DNA from: JAHIKV01 sp963733145
GTDB taxonomy: Bacteria > Planctomycetota > Planctomycetia > Pirellulales > Thermoguttaceae
Reading direction: 5' to 3'
DNA length: 64,000 nucleotides
Assembly (NCBI GenBank): GCA_963733145.1
Contig: CAVTCJ010000019.1
Coordinates: forward strand, 1 to 64,000
The stretch's first letter is position 1, and the number at the start of each line of letters is the position of its first letter. Positions 1-8,801 of this stretch are shown in pieces. Under the pieces are notes generated by a model. It ran no database searches. It was not told where the DNA came from and saw nothing but the letters and a program-made list of their open reading frames with translations. Both the position numbers and the translations under genes were made by a program.

Positions 1-42
1 ATGGGGTTCAGAAGGTCGCAGGTTCGAATCCTGTCGCCCCGA
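1..42 (+). tRNA. tRNA-Pro(GGG), 3' part only
   Basis: The window opens inside the anticodon loop. U33 is base 2, the anticodon GGG is bases 3-5, the 3' anticodon stem is 8-12, and the T-arm has the stems GCAGG and CCTGT around a TTCGAAT loop. The 3' acceptor strand is CGCCCCG with discriminator A at 42, and CCA is not encoded. The loop matches other proL-type tRNAs. An integrase gene lies 550 bases away, so this 3' end is the likely attachment site. The 5' half is outside the window. Confidence 0.9.
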
Positions 43-47
43 CAAGT

Positions 48-82
48 AAGGCCCGCCGTAGCAATGAGTTACGGCGGGCCTT
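48..82 (+). terminator. hairpin terminator after tRNA-Pro
   Basis: A perfect 13-bp stem (48-60 with 70-82, AAGGCCCGCCGTA and its complement) encloses a 9-base loop and is followed by CTGATTTT. It sits just after the tRNA and fits an intrinsic terminator. Confidence 0.7.
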
Positions 83-153
83 CTGATTTTGGTAGCACAC
101 GTTTTTTTCGGTGCTACTCGGGTGCTACTGCTGAAAAAAAGCCCGGTGAATGG

Positions 154-579
154 TCACACACCTTTCGTGCGGAAACCCTCAATGGCCGTGATTTCGCGGC
201 CGTCGAGCGTTTGGGATATTTTGGCTTTGACGATAGGGTCGAAGAACTCGTCGTAGATCTGGCAACGGCTGATCTGCGTGAGGCTGGCCGCGAAATCGAC
301 CGCCGCCAGCAGGTCGGCGTTTGCACCGATAACGATTGCATCACGGTGCTCTTCGTGGATCGACGCCAGAGCCGCCTCGACGGCTTCACTGTCCCAGTCG
401 TATTTCCGCTGCAACTCGATCGAGCCGAACCCCCGAAGCACCGCCACACAGGCCGCGGCGACCGTCAGCAGGTCGTCTGGGCTCCAGCCGTCGGGCGTCG
501 CCGGCCAGAGCGGCCGGCCGTCGCCGATCGCCTTGATGATGTTCAACGCCCGGGCTCGATCGAATCGCAACGGAAACAT
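154..579 (-). CDS. hypothetical island protein, 141 aa
   Basis: This is a small acidic protein I do not recognise. The ATG at 579 is preceded by TAGGAGC, which overlaps the stop of the integrase gene upstream (591), so the two are probably co-transcribed. The protein is soluble, with several predicted helices and no signal peptide or membrane segment. It lies between the integrase and the tRNA attachment site, so it is cargo of the integrated element. It may be an element-specific accessory factor, but nothing in the sequence shows a function. Confidence 0.6.
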   Translation of the reverse strand: MFPLRFDRARALNIIKAIGDGRPLWPATPDGWSPDDLLTVAAACVAVLRGFGSIELQRKYDWDSEAVEAALASIHEEHRDAIVIGANADLLAAVDFAASLTQISRCQIYDEFFDPIVKAKISQTLDGREITAIEGFRTKGV

Positions 580-590
580 CGGATCGGCTC

Positions 591-2079
591 CTATGAGGTC
601 GAGTTGTCGCTCGGCTGGGGCAGGGCGTCCAGGGCGCGGGCCACCAGGCCGCCGCCGTCGACGTAGTGCTTGCGCGTTACGTCGGCCGTCGTGTGCCCGA
701 GGGCGAACTGTGCCGCCCCGGGACTGACCTCGTACAAGGCCGTGGCGACGGTACGGCGGATGGAATGCAGCCCGAAGTGATGCTTCTTCGGAATGCCCGC
801 TTCATCTTGCAGCCGATGAAACGCCTCGTGGAAGTGCCGGGCCGTCCGGGGGCTTTCATCCGCCGCCATTGGGAAAACCAGGGTCCGGTAGCGGACCTCG
901 GTATAGATCGACCTCAGCGCCGCGATCGCGTGCGAGTTGAGGTGGACGATCATGGGCCGCCTAGACTTCATTCTCGCGGCCGGGAGGACGAGGCGGCTTT
1001 TCTCCCAATCGACATCCTCCAGCCGCATGGAAAAGAGCGTGGAGCGGCGGAGGGCCGTGTTCCACACCACTATCAGCAGCGCTCGCCACCAGGCCGGCGG
1101 CCTGATCCCGGGGATGATCGGCCAATTCATCGCCACGGCGGCCTTGAGGCAGTCGGCGATTAGCTCCGTGGCGACTGTTTTGGGTATCTTCTCTTCGAGT
1201 CGCGGCCGTTGCACCCATGGCACGCGATCGAGGACCCCCAGGGCGTCGCGGTTGCCCCGTCCTGGAGGCCCCAGCTTGTCCAGCAACGTCTGGAGCGATC
1301 ACATTTCGCTACGTATGGTGTTGCTGGACAGCGGCAGGTGCGGTTTCAACCCCCGCATTTTCAGCCGGGCGTTGCGGTACATGACGATCGTGTCAGAGGT
1401 AATCCGGTTGACGGGGGGGTCGCCCATCAGCAAACGCCAGTGCTTCACCATGATGCGATAGGTCAACACCGTGCTGGGGCGGGCGTCGGCCAGGCGGTGT
1501 GGTAGATACCACTCCTCGAAAAAGCGGGACAACGTGGTTCTGGCCGTCCGGCGGGGCGAAGAGGTCCACGCCCTTTTCTCGGCTCCACTTATCGACGAAC
1601 TGGGCTTGCAGCAGGTGGGCATCGGGGTCGTCGAGGATTTTCGCCGTGCCGGCCATGGCGCGGACGGCCACCTGCACCTGCTCGGCCGCCTGATCGACCA
1701 GCATCTGCCACACGTCGGCCCAACGCTTGCGATAATAGCGGAAAAGCGGCTCCGATATGCCCAGGCTCTTCGCCGCCGCCTCGATCGACTTGCCGTAGGC
1801 GATCAATGCGGCCATTTTGCCCAGCCGTTCGGCCACCTCGGGCGATGGCGCGGTTTGCAGGTGAGCCCGCCGCGGCTTCGGTTTGCGAGTCAACCGGAAA
1901 GTAATCCATCCGCGTTCGCTGCGGACCTTGTACGCCCACGTCCGCGTGCCGTCGTCAGAGCGTGATTGGAGCCGGTGTAGGAAAAGGTTTCGTTGCGGAT
2001 AGCCGCAGAAGGGGCAGTGCCCCGTCGAGCCTTCGGGCCTGCGGTGCCATTCGCTGGATTTGATGGTGTCTGATCTCAT
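591..2079 (-). pseudogene. tyrosine recombinase (phage-type integrase), broken
   Basis: About 490 codons are spread over two frames. The N-terminus (from MRSDTIKSSEW at 2079; GAGAGGGGG lies upstream) has a CPFCGYPQ zinc-ribbon-like motif and a helix-turn-helix-like stretch. The middle is a SAM-like core-binding domain (ARPSTVLTYRIMVKHW). The C-terminus is the catalytic domain with Arg in NTALRRSTL, HSIRR, LGHTT and the nucleophile Tyr in HYVDG. A frameshift near 1520, at a run of five A on the + strand, and an in-frame TGA at 1299-1301 interrupt it. The residues needed for strand exchange are all still encoded. The gene points toward tRNA-Pro, the usual arrangement for integrases that target a tRNA 3' end. 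Either it is a pseudogene or the breaks are sequence errors. Confidence 0.85.
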
Positions 2080-2114
2080 AGGACACCCCCTCTCTCCCAA
2101 ATCACGTGCTCGAT

Positions 2115-2369
2115 CTAACGCAGCGGCTCGGCGACGGCCAGGGACTCGGCCGCGAACGGCTTCGCGTAGTAGTGCGGCGTGTGAAAGTGCATGACGAGAT
2201 GGTCATCGTAGAGGTTTAACGATGCCCAGAAGGTTTGATCTGGCCGCCGGTTCATGCGGCGGACGATTCGAGCCAGGTCAAAATAGACCTGTTGGAAGGG
2301 TCGTTTCGTCTCGGCCCACGTAACCTTGTCGGTTACGTCGTTGACAATTTGAATTCTGCATCCGGTCAT
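2115..2369 (-). CDS. hypothetical protein, 84 aa
   Basis: A small ORF just upstream of the integrase. The ATG at 2369 (MTGCRIQIVNDV) follows AGGACAGG and is preferred to the TTG at 2384. The protein has a central basic segment (IVRRMNRRPDQ) and ends in hydrophobic and aromatic residues. I do not recognise a family. Its closeness to the integrase suggests element cargo, for example a small regulator or adaptor, but this is only context. Confidence 0.5.
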   Translation of the reverse strand: MTGCRIQIVNDVTDKVTWAETKRPFQQVYFDLARIVRRMNRRPDQTFWASLNLYDDHLVMHFHTPHYYAKPFAAESLAVAEPLR

Positions 2370-2715
2370 TGGTCCTGTCCTCAAGAAAGACCACGAGCCG
2401 TTGCACCCGCTAAGAAGCAGTAGAGGACTGCCCCGCGGCCTTGGTCCCCGCCGGTGCGGATCATCCCTTGGTTACGCGGACGGATACAACGGCTCGCGGC
2501 CTGATGGAACATCACAGATTCCTCTAAAGGGTTCTTATGCCCTGGCGGCCGTACAGATTTCGACCGTCAGGACCATTCTTTCTCCTCTCTCCACCAATGT
2601 CAAGTACCCCCCAGGAAACACCGCCGATTTCGACGTTGTAGGCCCGCAACGCCCTATTCAGCGTTGGCCGCGGCTATCGCCGCAAATGCCGGTCTCGGCC
2701 GACCGGATCGGGATA
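2370..2715. other. intergenic stretch, no feature seen
   Basis: This gap lies between the end of the tape-measure-like gene and the next small leftward ORF. I found no convincing gene, RNA or hairpin on either strand. The ORF readable on the + strand across 2401-2892 has no ribosome site and looks like antisense noise. Confidence 0.5.
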
Positions 2716-3783
2716 TTACGCCCTGCTTATTTTGTAACACTCCCCGCCGGCTCCGGTGATGCCGCCGGCGGCACCGCCGCGGGATCCGGTAACGCCAGGC
2801 TCGGCGAGGGTGGCCACCTCAATCTGGAAACGGGGACGAGTCGGGAGGAAAGTGCCGATCGCCGGGGTCGCCTTGGCGGCTGCCCAGCGTAGGCCGATGA
2901 TCCAACTGCCGCCGATCGACGTTGCCGCCGCCCGGTTTCGATTCGCGCACGGCCCGCGTGTTCTCCTCGATGGCCGCCTTGAGTCCGTCGATCGACTCAG
3001 CGGCGCCTTGCCAGGTCTTCACGTCCCGGGTTTCTGCCTTATATCGCGGGTCAACCGATTCACCCATCAGCTTACGATATCGCTGATGAATCCGAATTTG
3101 CTCGTGAGCGCCATAGCCGTGGTGCGAGGAGTCGCGGCCGAAAGCCTTCTCTTCGCCACCGCGGATTCGCACCGCCTCGCGGTAGAGTTCCGGGTCGTCT
3201 TCCAGGGTCCCGGACTCGATAGCAGCTTGAATTTGTTGCCCTTTCACACCGGGGAGCCACTTGAACGTGCCCTGCGCGATGTTCTGGTACGCCTTGCCGA
3301 AGGCGTCCTTTTTGGAGTACTCGTGGGCCTCGACGGCCTCATAGACATTCGTCTCCGTGCCCAATACTCGGTCCGATGCGGTTTTTTTGCTTTCGCCGAT
3401 GCGTGCCAATTTCGCCGCACGGAGGGATTCGTCAGTGGATGGCAAACCGAGGACTTTGTGAAAATATCCCTTCGATTGCTGTACGCCCGAGAGAATCCGA
3501 TTATATTCCGCCTCGTTTGCCAGCAAATTCGACATTGCCACCACGCCCTCTTGACGGCCGAAAACCTTTTGGAGTTGGGCGTTATCCAGATTGAGCGCCT
3601 TAATGGCCCTTAGCTGTGGCATGAGGTTCGGCCCGGCCTTTTTCACCGCCGCGCCGACGTATTCGCGGAGTTTCGCCACGCTCGCATCTATGACGTGCCC
3701 CTCGTCATCAGTCGCAACGCCGCCGGGGCCGTACTGCAAGGGTGTGTGCAACTTGGACAAGACTTTCAGAAGAGAATTCACCC

Positions 3784-4878
3784 CCCGCTGTCATAATTGA
3801 AATGCAACCGAGGCTGAAGAATTGGTATAGGTGAAAACATCGCAGGGATGTTTCAATGGGCGTTTTACCGAACGTTCCAACTGAAAGGGGTCCCTGCGAT
3901 GGCGAATCATCTTACCCTGGAAGAACGCGAAATCATAGCCCACATGCACAAGAACGGGAAAATGCAGGTGCAAATCGCCGGGCGGCTTGGCCGCAGCAAG
4001 AGCACGATTTCCCGCGAACTGCGGCGCAACCGCAGCCGCAACGGCTACTGGGCCGTTGCCGCTGACCGGAAGGCCGCGCGACGCCGGAGCGAACGCCCGT
4101 GGACGCCAAAAATGCAACGGCCCCAGGTGCGACGCTATGTCGGTGAACGTCTGCGGTGGCGCTGGTCGCCCGATCAGATCGCGGGCCGCTCGCGCGACGA
4201 CTTCCCGGGCGATCGGCGACGTTGGATTTCGCACCAGACGATCTATGTCTGGATCGGCGCCGAGGAGGCCGCCGGACGGCACTGGCAAGGCTGTCTCCGA
4301 CGACGGGGCCGAAAGCGGCCGGACTGGGAAAAACGCGGGCGAAACCGCACCGGAACGAGCATCGAAGGGCGGCCCGCGGTCGTCGATCGTCGGGGCCGTT
4401 TCGGCGATTGGGAAGGCGACACGATCGTCGGCGCGGCCCGACGCGGCGGAGCGGTCACGCTGGTCGAGCGGAAGTCGGGCTATTTGCTGCTGGGCCGGAC
4501 GCTCGATTTGCGTGCGGCGACGGTCCGTCACACCGCCGCCGAATTGTATCAAGCCACGCCGCCGAAGCTGCGAAAAACCTTGACGCTGGACAACGGGAAG
4601 GAGTTTGCCGAACACGAGCAGTTGGAGTTGGATGCGGCGTTGAAGATTTACTTTGCGAAGCCCTACTCGGCGTGGCAACGAGGCTTGAACGAGAACACCA
4701 ACGGCCTGGTCCGTCAGTTCTTTCCCAAGGGCACGGATTTGGCCAACATTCCCAAACATCGTTTTACGAAAGTTCAACAACTTCTTAACGATCGTCCGCG
4801 AAAACGCCTCGGCTACAAAACTCCCAACGAAGTCCTCGCCTCCAGGCTATCCGGTTGCGATTGAGACTTGACAGCGGG
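3784..4878 (+). mobile_element. IS30-family insertion sequence, copy 1
   Basis: A 1,095-bp element with ends CCCGCTGTCA and TGACAGCGGG. Two further copies have the same length (8802-9896 and 15982-17076). The flanks are CCC on both sides, consistent with the 3-bp duplication seen clearly in copy 3. It disrupts the tape-measure-like gene. Confidence 0.95.
3899..4864 (+). CDS. IS30-family transposase (copy 1)
   Basis: A 321-aa DDE transposase. The start MANHLTLEEREII at 3899 is preferred to the upstream ATG at 3848 because AAAGGGG lies just before it and homology begins there. An N-terminal helix-turn-helix (LGRSKSTISRELRRN) recognises the ends. The catalytic Asp residues are in GDWEGDTIVG and LDNGKEF, and the Glu is in RGLNENTNGLVR, followed by the hallmark FPKGTD. 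The frame is intact, so it may be active. An 11-bp inverted repeat (3838-3848 with 3891-3901) would hide the ribosome site and start codon in transcripts entering from outside. Copies 1 and 3 encode the same protein; copy 2 differs at one or two residues. Confidence 0.97.
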   Translation: MANHLTLEEREIIAHMHKNGKMQVQIAGRLGRSKSTISRELRRNRSRNGYWAVAADRKAARRRSERPWTPKMQRPQVRRYVGERLRWRWSPDQIAGRSRDDFPGDRRRWISHQTIYVWIGAEEAAGRHWQGCLRRRGRKRPDWEKRGRNRTGTSIEGRPAVVDRRGRFGDWEGDTIVGAARRGGAVTLVERKSGYLLLGRTLDLRAATVRHTAAELYQATPPKLRKTLTLDNGKEFAEHEQLELDAALKIYFAKPYSAWQRGLNENTNGLVRQFFPKGTDLANIPKHRFTKVQQLLNDRPRKRLGYKTPNEVLASRLSGCD

Positions 4879-5209
4879 CCCCCGTGCCGCCCTTTTACTG
4901 CGCCGCCGCTGGTGTCCATAATGCTCGCGTTGATGGCGTTCGCGGTCAGAAGTTGTTTTTCGCCGATCCCGGCCATGCGGGCGAACGCCGCCGAGCCGGC
5001 GGACGCGGACAGCAATGCGGTGGCCTGGCTGGGGGAGCCCTCCGACGCCTTCATTGCGATGTCGAGAACCTGCTCGTTGCTGAGGCGATTGCCATAGGCC
5101 CGCCGCAACGCGGTTGAGCCGCGCAGGAGCCTCTCGGGGTCCTGCACAACGCCTTCCTTGTAGGACTCCGCGAAGAGGTCCGCCTCGCCCTCCGCGCCGG
5201 CGGATTTAA

Positions 5210-5331
5210 CCCGGACTATTCATAAACACGAAGGAACATTGTCATTCTGAGCGCAGCGAAGAATCTGGGCTGTTTGCGGCGCATTGGAGATCCTTCGCTG
5301 CGCTCAGGATGACGTTTATGAATAATCCGGG
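5210..5331. repeat. 122-bp MITE, copy 1, in the tape-measure-like gene
   Basis: Imperfect terminal inverted repeats CCCGGACTATTCATAAAC and GTTTATGAATAATCCGGG enclose a core that is itself palindromic (TCTGAGCGCAGCGAAGAATCT and related). The flanks are TTAA on both sides (5206-5209, 5332-5335). Other copies lie at 43456-43577 and 48988-49108. It has no ORF. The YTAR-type duplication points to movement by an IS5-group transposase, which is not present in this window. Confidence 0.9.
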
Positions 5332-5934
5332 TTAAGCGCAAAGGTCAGCTTGGCGGCCTGATGTTCGGACATTCCCGCTTTGGCGGCGATGCCCCGCGCC
5401 ATGGCGAGATTTTTCTTGAACTGTTGCGGACTGCCCTCGGACACTTCGGCCAACGAGCCGTAGGAGAATTCCGACTCCCGGGCCTTCGCGGCGGCGCGCT
5501 CTCGGATGGCGTCGATCTCTTTCAATTCCTTCGTGACGGCACTGATAGCGCCGGTGATCGACGCGACGCCCATCACGTAATTTTTCAGCGTGTCGATGGC
5601 CTTCACGCCGAAGGCCCCTTCGGCGGCCTGGCCGACGCTATGGTATTCGTCGCTGACCCTTTTCGTCGCCCGCTGATAGTCTTTAAGCGGGATCAGTCCC
5701 CGGCGGAAAAGGTCCTCGATTTTTTTGATTTTATCGGCGTACTTCTCGGCATCCGTGCGGTTCTCGTCCATGATCCGCTTCGCCGCCCGGCCCATTTCCT
5801 CCTGTTCTTTCTGGAGTGTTCTTGTGGCTTCGTTGACTTTTTTCGCGCCGCCTTCGACCTTCTCATACGCCTCCGCGACCTTGCGGATGGCGTCGACGGC
5901 CTGCTTCTCCTCGGCGGTCAGTTTGTAGGCGATT

Positions 5935-6132
5935 TCACCGGCCATTGGGATTCTCCTCTGTTTCGTTTTCGTCGATTGCTCGAATGGGAAATGTCATGCC
6001 GCAAAAGCGGCAGTGGGCCTTGCCGATGCGCGTGAACCAGCCCTCGGGATCCGGCAAGCGAACTATATCCACGTCCAACGCGCCGCAGCGGGGACAAAAT
6101 AGTTCGTTGATGAACTCGTAATCAGCGGGCAT
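5935..6132 (-). CDS. small zinc-ribbon protein, 65 aa
   Basis: The ATG at 6132 follows AGAGGGAAG, and translation gives MPADYEFINELFCPRCGALD. Two Cys pairs (FCPRCG at about residues 12-15 and HCRFCG near 46) would bind one zinc ion. The stop overlaps the start of the tape-measure-like gene (5945), and the start overlaps the end of the gene upstream (6122), so the three are translationally coupled. Small zinc proteins occur in phage tail operons, but the exact role here is unknown. Confidence 0.65.
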   Translation of the reverse strand: MPADYEFINELFCPRCGALDVDIVRLPDPEGWFTRIGKAHCRFCGMTFPIRAIDENETEENPNGR

Positions 6133-6330
6133 TCTTGGCTTCCCTCTGCCGCTTCCGCTCCGCTCGGTCGCGTGCCCGCTTGGCCTCGCGGACGGCCTTC
6201 GGCGTCTGCCGCTCGAACCCGCCGCCGGCCCGCGTCGTAAGCGGCGGTGGCTCCTGGTGCATAACGCCGTCGGCGTCGTCAACGATTTCCTCGACCTCGA
6301 CCGTCACGATGAAGATACGTTTTTTCGGCA
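6122..6330 (-). CDS. small charged protein of the tail cluster, 69 aa
   Basis: It starts MPKKRIFIVTVEVEEIV at 6330 and ends in a strongly basic helix (KRARDRAERKRQREAKNAR). It overlaps the next gene by 11 bases. The upstream gene originally overlapped it too: when the IS1634-like element at 6336-7421 is removed, the preceding frame ends at 6279, inside this gene. The position just before the tape-measure-like gene fits a tail-assembly accessory protein, but no family is recognised. Confidence 0.55.
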
Positions 6331-6335
6331 TGGAA

Positions 6336-7421
6336 CGGATGTTCCCCCGCACGAAATGGCGTAAGTTGGGGAATGACAGGAGGTTGGCGAGTTTTCGACG
6401 TCTTATTGTAGCCACTAATATATTTGGAAATAGCCTTGCATAACCGTTTCGGGCGCGGTATCGTGTCGCCACTATGTACGTGGACCGCTCGACACTGCGC
6501 GTGCGCGGCAAGACCTATACCCGATTCCTGCTGCGCGAGAGCTACCGCGACGGCGGCAAAGTCAAGCATCGCACGTTGATGAACCTCTCCCGCTGCCGGC
6601 CGGAGGAAATCGCGGCCATCGAGCTGCGCTGAAGCACAAGGGCGACCTCTCCCAGTTGGTCAACGTCCGCCAGGCGATGGCCTTGCGGCAATCGCCGCCA
6701 GCCGCCGCGACAAGATGCAGAGCGTCGCCCGCGAAGTGGAACGACAAAACGCCTACTTGGCCGAGCACGGCCTGCGCCAGCGTGACGGTCGCCCAACGGA
6801 AGGTCGCCGCGAAGATCGAGCGGCTGCGGCTCGGCTGGCTGAAGGTCGCGGCCGACGGCCGCCGCTTGTCGTTGGCCGAAGACCGCGAGGCATTGGCCGA
6901 GGCGTCGAAGCTCGACGGCTGTTATTGCTTGAAGACGGACCTGACGCCGTCGCAGGCGACTAAAGAAATCGTTCCCGAGCGGTACAAGGATTTGGCCAGC
7001 GTGGAGTGGGCGTTCCGCACGTGCAAGACGGTCCACCTGGAGGCCCGCCCGGTGTACGTCCGCCGCGCCTCGCGGACGCGGGGCCATGCGTTGGTTGTCA
7101 TGCTGGCTTACCTGCTGGTGGCCGAACTGGCCCGCTGCTGGCAGGACCTCGACGTGACCGTGCCCGAGGGCATCGCCGCGTTGGGCATGCTCTCGACGAG
7201 CGAGGTTTCGTTTGTCGGCCAGGGCAGTTTCCAAAGCATCCCCGCGCCGTCCGCGGCGGCCGCAGAACTACTTTCCGCCGCCGCCGTCCGCCTCCCACGG
7301 GCGCTGCCCGCTCGCGGTGCCCGTGTAACCACTAAACGAAAACTCCCCTCACGCCGCAAAACTCGTTGAGCGCCAACGGCTTACAGTCGAAAAAACCCAC
7401 CACACTCAAGGGGAACATCCG
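6336..7421 (+). mobile_element. IS1634-like insertion sequence, decayed
   Basis: The ends are a perfect 12-bp inverted repeat, CGGATGTTCCCC at 6336-6347 and its complement at 7410-7421. The flanks carry TGGAA on both sides (6331-6335; 7423-7427, one base offset), a likely 5-6 bp target duplication. Removing the element joins the leftward ORF at 7727 to a frame that ends at 6279. Confidence 0.8.
6474..7369 (+). pseudogene. IS1634-type transposase remnant
   Basis: The N-terminus (MYVDRSTLRVRGKTY, ESYRDGGKVKHRTLMNLS) and C-terminus (LDGCYCLKTDLTP, SVEWAFRTCKTVHLE) match this family of DDE transposases. The C-terminal block includes the catalytic Glu in VEWAFRTCK. A base is missing near 6627, more shifts follow between 6680 and 6790, and a large middle part is gone: roughly 295 codons remain of a protein that is usually near 550. 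It is certainly inactive. The 3' end of a second, inverted copy lies at 8648-8800. Confidence 0.85.
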
Positions 7422-7727
7422 CTGGAAGACATAATGCATACCCGGTGGATCGTAGTCGTCGTAGGACGGATCGTCGAAGAGCTGCGCCGATGTGACCAGG
7501 ACCTGCGCTTGCCGGCGAGCCTCACAGCGTTCCTCCCAGGCCGCTTCCACCTCTTCGACGAAGGGGAAATCCCACTCGCTCGCCTTGCGGGCCGCGGCCA
7601 GGTAGGCCTCGCGGAAGGCGCATTCCGCCTCCCGCTCGCACTCCGGATGCGGCCAGCCGGCGCCGTCGTTGTAGTCGCGGGCGTACTGCTTGCCGTCAAT
7701 CGTGACCAGTAATTCAGGCTCCATCAT
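7332..7727 (-). pseudogene. tail-cluster protein with IS-derived C-terminus
   Basis: The ATG at 7727 follows AAGGAGAGC. The protein starts MMEPELLVTIDGKQYARD, and a helical middle (EEVEAAWEERCEARRQAQV) leads to DDYDPPGMHYVFQ. From there the frame runs into the IS1634-like end, which supplies the last 25 or so residues (LSVVGFFDCKPLALNEF). Before the insertion it would have continued as HAEKTYLHRDGRGRGNR and stopped at 6279, overlapping the next gene. The family is unknown. The size and place suggest a phage tail or head-completion protein. Confidence 0.6.
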
Positions 7728-7842
7728 GCTCTCCTTCAGATGGATTCCGGGAGCCAATCCGGCGGTCGGCTCGCCTGCGTGAGGGTCCCGCAAACGCCGA
7801 TTATCGAGGCACCCTTTTATCCCGAGGAAAGAATCGCTCCCG

Positions 7843-8058
7843 TTAGTTCCGGTTGACGGTGACGGTATGTCCGTCGATCAACTGCTGCAAATCGTCCAGG
7901 CGGATTCGTCGCGCGTGACCAATTTTCACGAAGGGCAACAGCCCCTCCCTCATCAGCCGATAAGTGGCCCCCCTGCTCAAACGTAGATGGGCGGCGACCT
8001 CGGTCACCCGGTACAGCGTAGGCAGTTTCGATTCCAATAATTCCGACGTGCGTTCCAT
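7843..8058 (-). CDS. excisionase-like MerR-type DNA-binding protein, 71 aa
   Basis: The protein carries a single helix-turn-helix of the excisionase type: LYRVTEVAAHLRLS, then RGATYRLMREGLLPFVKIG and RRIRLDDLQQLID. Such proteins bend DNA and steer integrase toward excision, or act as repressors. The ATG at 8058 lies behind TGGAGAATCGAG. The region upstream is a three-unit 205-bp tandem repeat in which this ribosome site, the start codon and about 19 codons are copied (GTG at 8263, ATG at 8468). It fits the integrase at the other end of the island. Confidence 0.8.
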   Translation of the reverse strand: MERTSELLESKLPTLYRVTEVAAHLRLSRGATYRLMREGLLPFVKIGHARRIRLDDLQQLIDGHTVTVNRN

Positions 8059-8640
8059 CTCGATTCTCCATGTGGCCCTTTGTTCACGTTAGTCCGACCA
8101 AAACGGTAGCATAGCAATTAGTATCACATGCAACAAACATTTTTTTTCATGACGCTGGACGAGCGCGTATGCTTGTAGTAAGTCCGTTTTGTACCTGCGT
8201 TTATGCCGATGCCCGGTACAACGTAGTCAGTCTCGATTTTGACAATTACGGTCTGCGTTTCACCTCGACTTTTCAGGTGTCCATCTGTTCAAGGTGGTTC
8301 GAGTAGGAACGCAACGTAGCAAATTGTTGTGCCAACGTGAAGTATTTTTTTCTGCAACGCTGCTTGAGTACGTTCTGCATGTAGTAAGTCCATTTTGCAC
8401 CCGCGTTTATGTCAATGCCGGCGCAACGTAGGCCGTCTCGATTCTGACAATTCTGTTCTGCGATCCATCTCGATTCTCCACGTGTTCATCTGTCCAAAGC
8501 GGTTCAGGTAGGGATGCAACGTAGCAATTTGTTGTGCCAACGTGAAGTGTTTTTTTCTAAAACGGTACTTGTGTGTGTTCTTGGTGACCTAAGTACATTC
8601 TGTACATGTGTTTATGTCTAGGTCGTCGGTGATCCGGGGT
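8059..8640 (-). repeat. 205-bp tandem array of the excisionase gene 5' region
   Basis: Three diverged units with a period of exactly 205 bases, measured between start codons at 8058, 8263 and 8468. Each unit carries the ribosome site, the first codons (the upstream units read like the gene start: MDRRTELSES in unit 3) and then a shared AT-rich leader with GCATGTAGTAAGTCCA, CCGCGTTTATGTC, CAACGTAGCAA and a T-rich run. Units 2 and 3 soon hit stop codons, so only the unit next to the gene is functional. The array probably holds repeated promoters and/or binding sites. Confidence 0.85.
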
Positions 8641-8647
8641 GTTGTAT

Positions 8648-8800
8648 CGGATGTTCCCCTTGAGTGTGGTGGGTTTTTTCGACTGTAAGCCGTTGGCGCT
8701 CAACGAGTTTTGCGGCGTGAGGGGAGTTTTCGTTTAGTGGTTACACGGGCACCGCGAGCGGGCAGCGCCCGTGGGAGGCGGACGGCGGCGGCGGAAAGTA
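8648..8800 (-). mobile_element. 3' end of a second IS1634-like copy, inverted
   Basis: This is the reverse complement of 7268-7421, beginning with the same CGGATGTTCCCC end, and it stops where IS30 copy 2 starts. Together the two IS1634 ends form a 150-bp inverted repeat around the excisionase region. Confidence 0.9.
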
Positions 8801-8801
8801 G

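Larger units (their letters stand above)
2716..5945 (-). pseudogene. phage tail tape-measure-like protein, interrupted by IS30 and a MITE
   Basis: Three blocks form one gene: 5945-5332, 5209-4882 and 3780-2716. The first block starts MAGEIAYKLTAEEKQ with long charged helices, then a hydrophobic stretch (NYVMGVASITGAISAV). The next continues with SYKEGVVQDPERLLRGS, and the last with VLGTETNVYEAVEAHEYSKK and a glycine-rich tail. This is the helical build of tail tape-measure proteins, about 700 residues. Removing the MITE with one TTAA copy restores the frame exactly (TFALKSAGAEGEAD). Removing the IS30 leaves a one-base offset in a C homopolymer. A further shift near 2920 leads into a glycine-rich end that stops at 2716. 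The start overlaps the zinc-ribbon gene. The prophage assignment is inferred from the build and context. Confidence 0.65.

Noticed and set aside
1299..1301. Possible selenocysteine TGA in the integrase
   Set aside because: No selenocysteine element follows, tyrosine recombinases do not use it here, and a frameshift in the same gene shows it is simply broken.
2401..3613. Rightward ORFs of 163 and 285 codons
   Set aside because: They lie antisense to the tape-measure-like gene, and their composition is that of shadow frames.
3791..4780. Long antisense ORF (329 codons) over the IS30 transposase, repeated in every copy
   Set aside because: It mirrors the GC-rich codon positions of the real gene, starts within the IS end and has no ribosome site; the sense frame carries all transposase motifs.
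8059..8640. CRISPR array
   Set aside because: The unit is 205 bp and the units diverge along their whole length, with no short constant repeat and unique spacers, and no cas genes.
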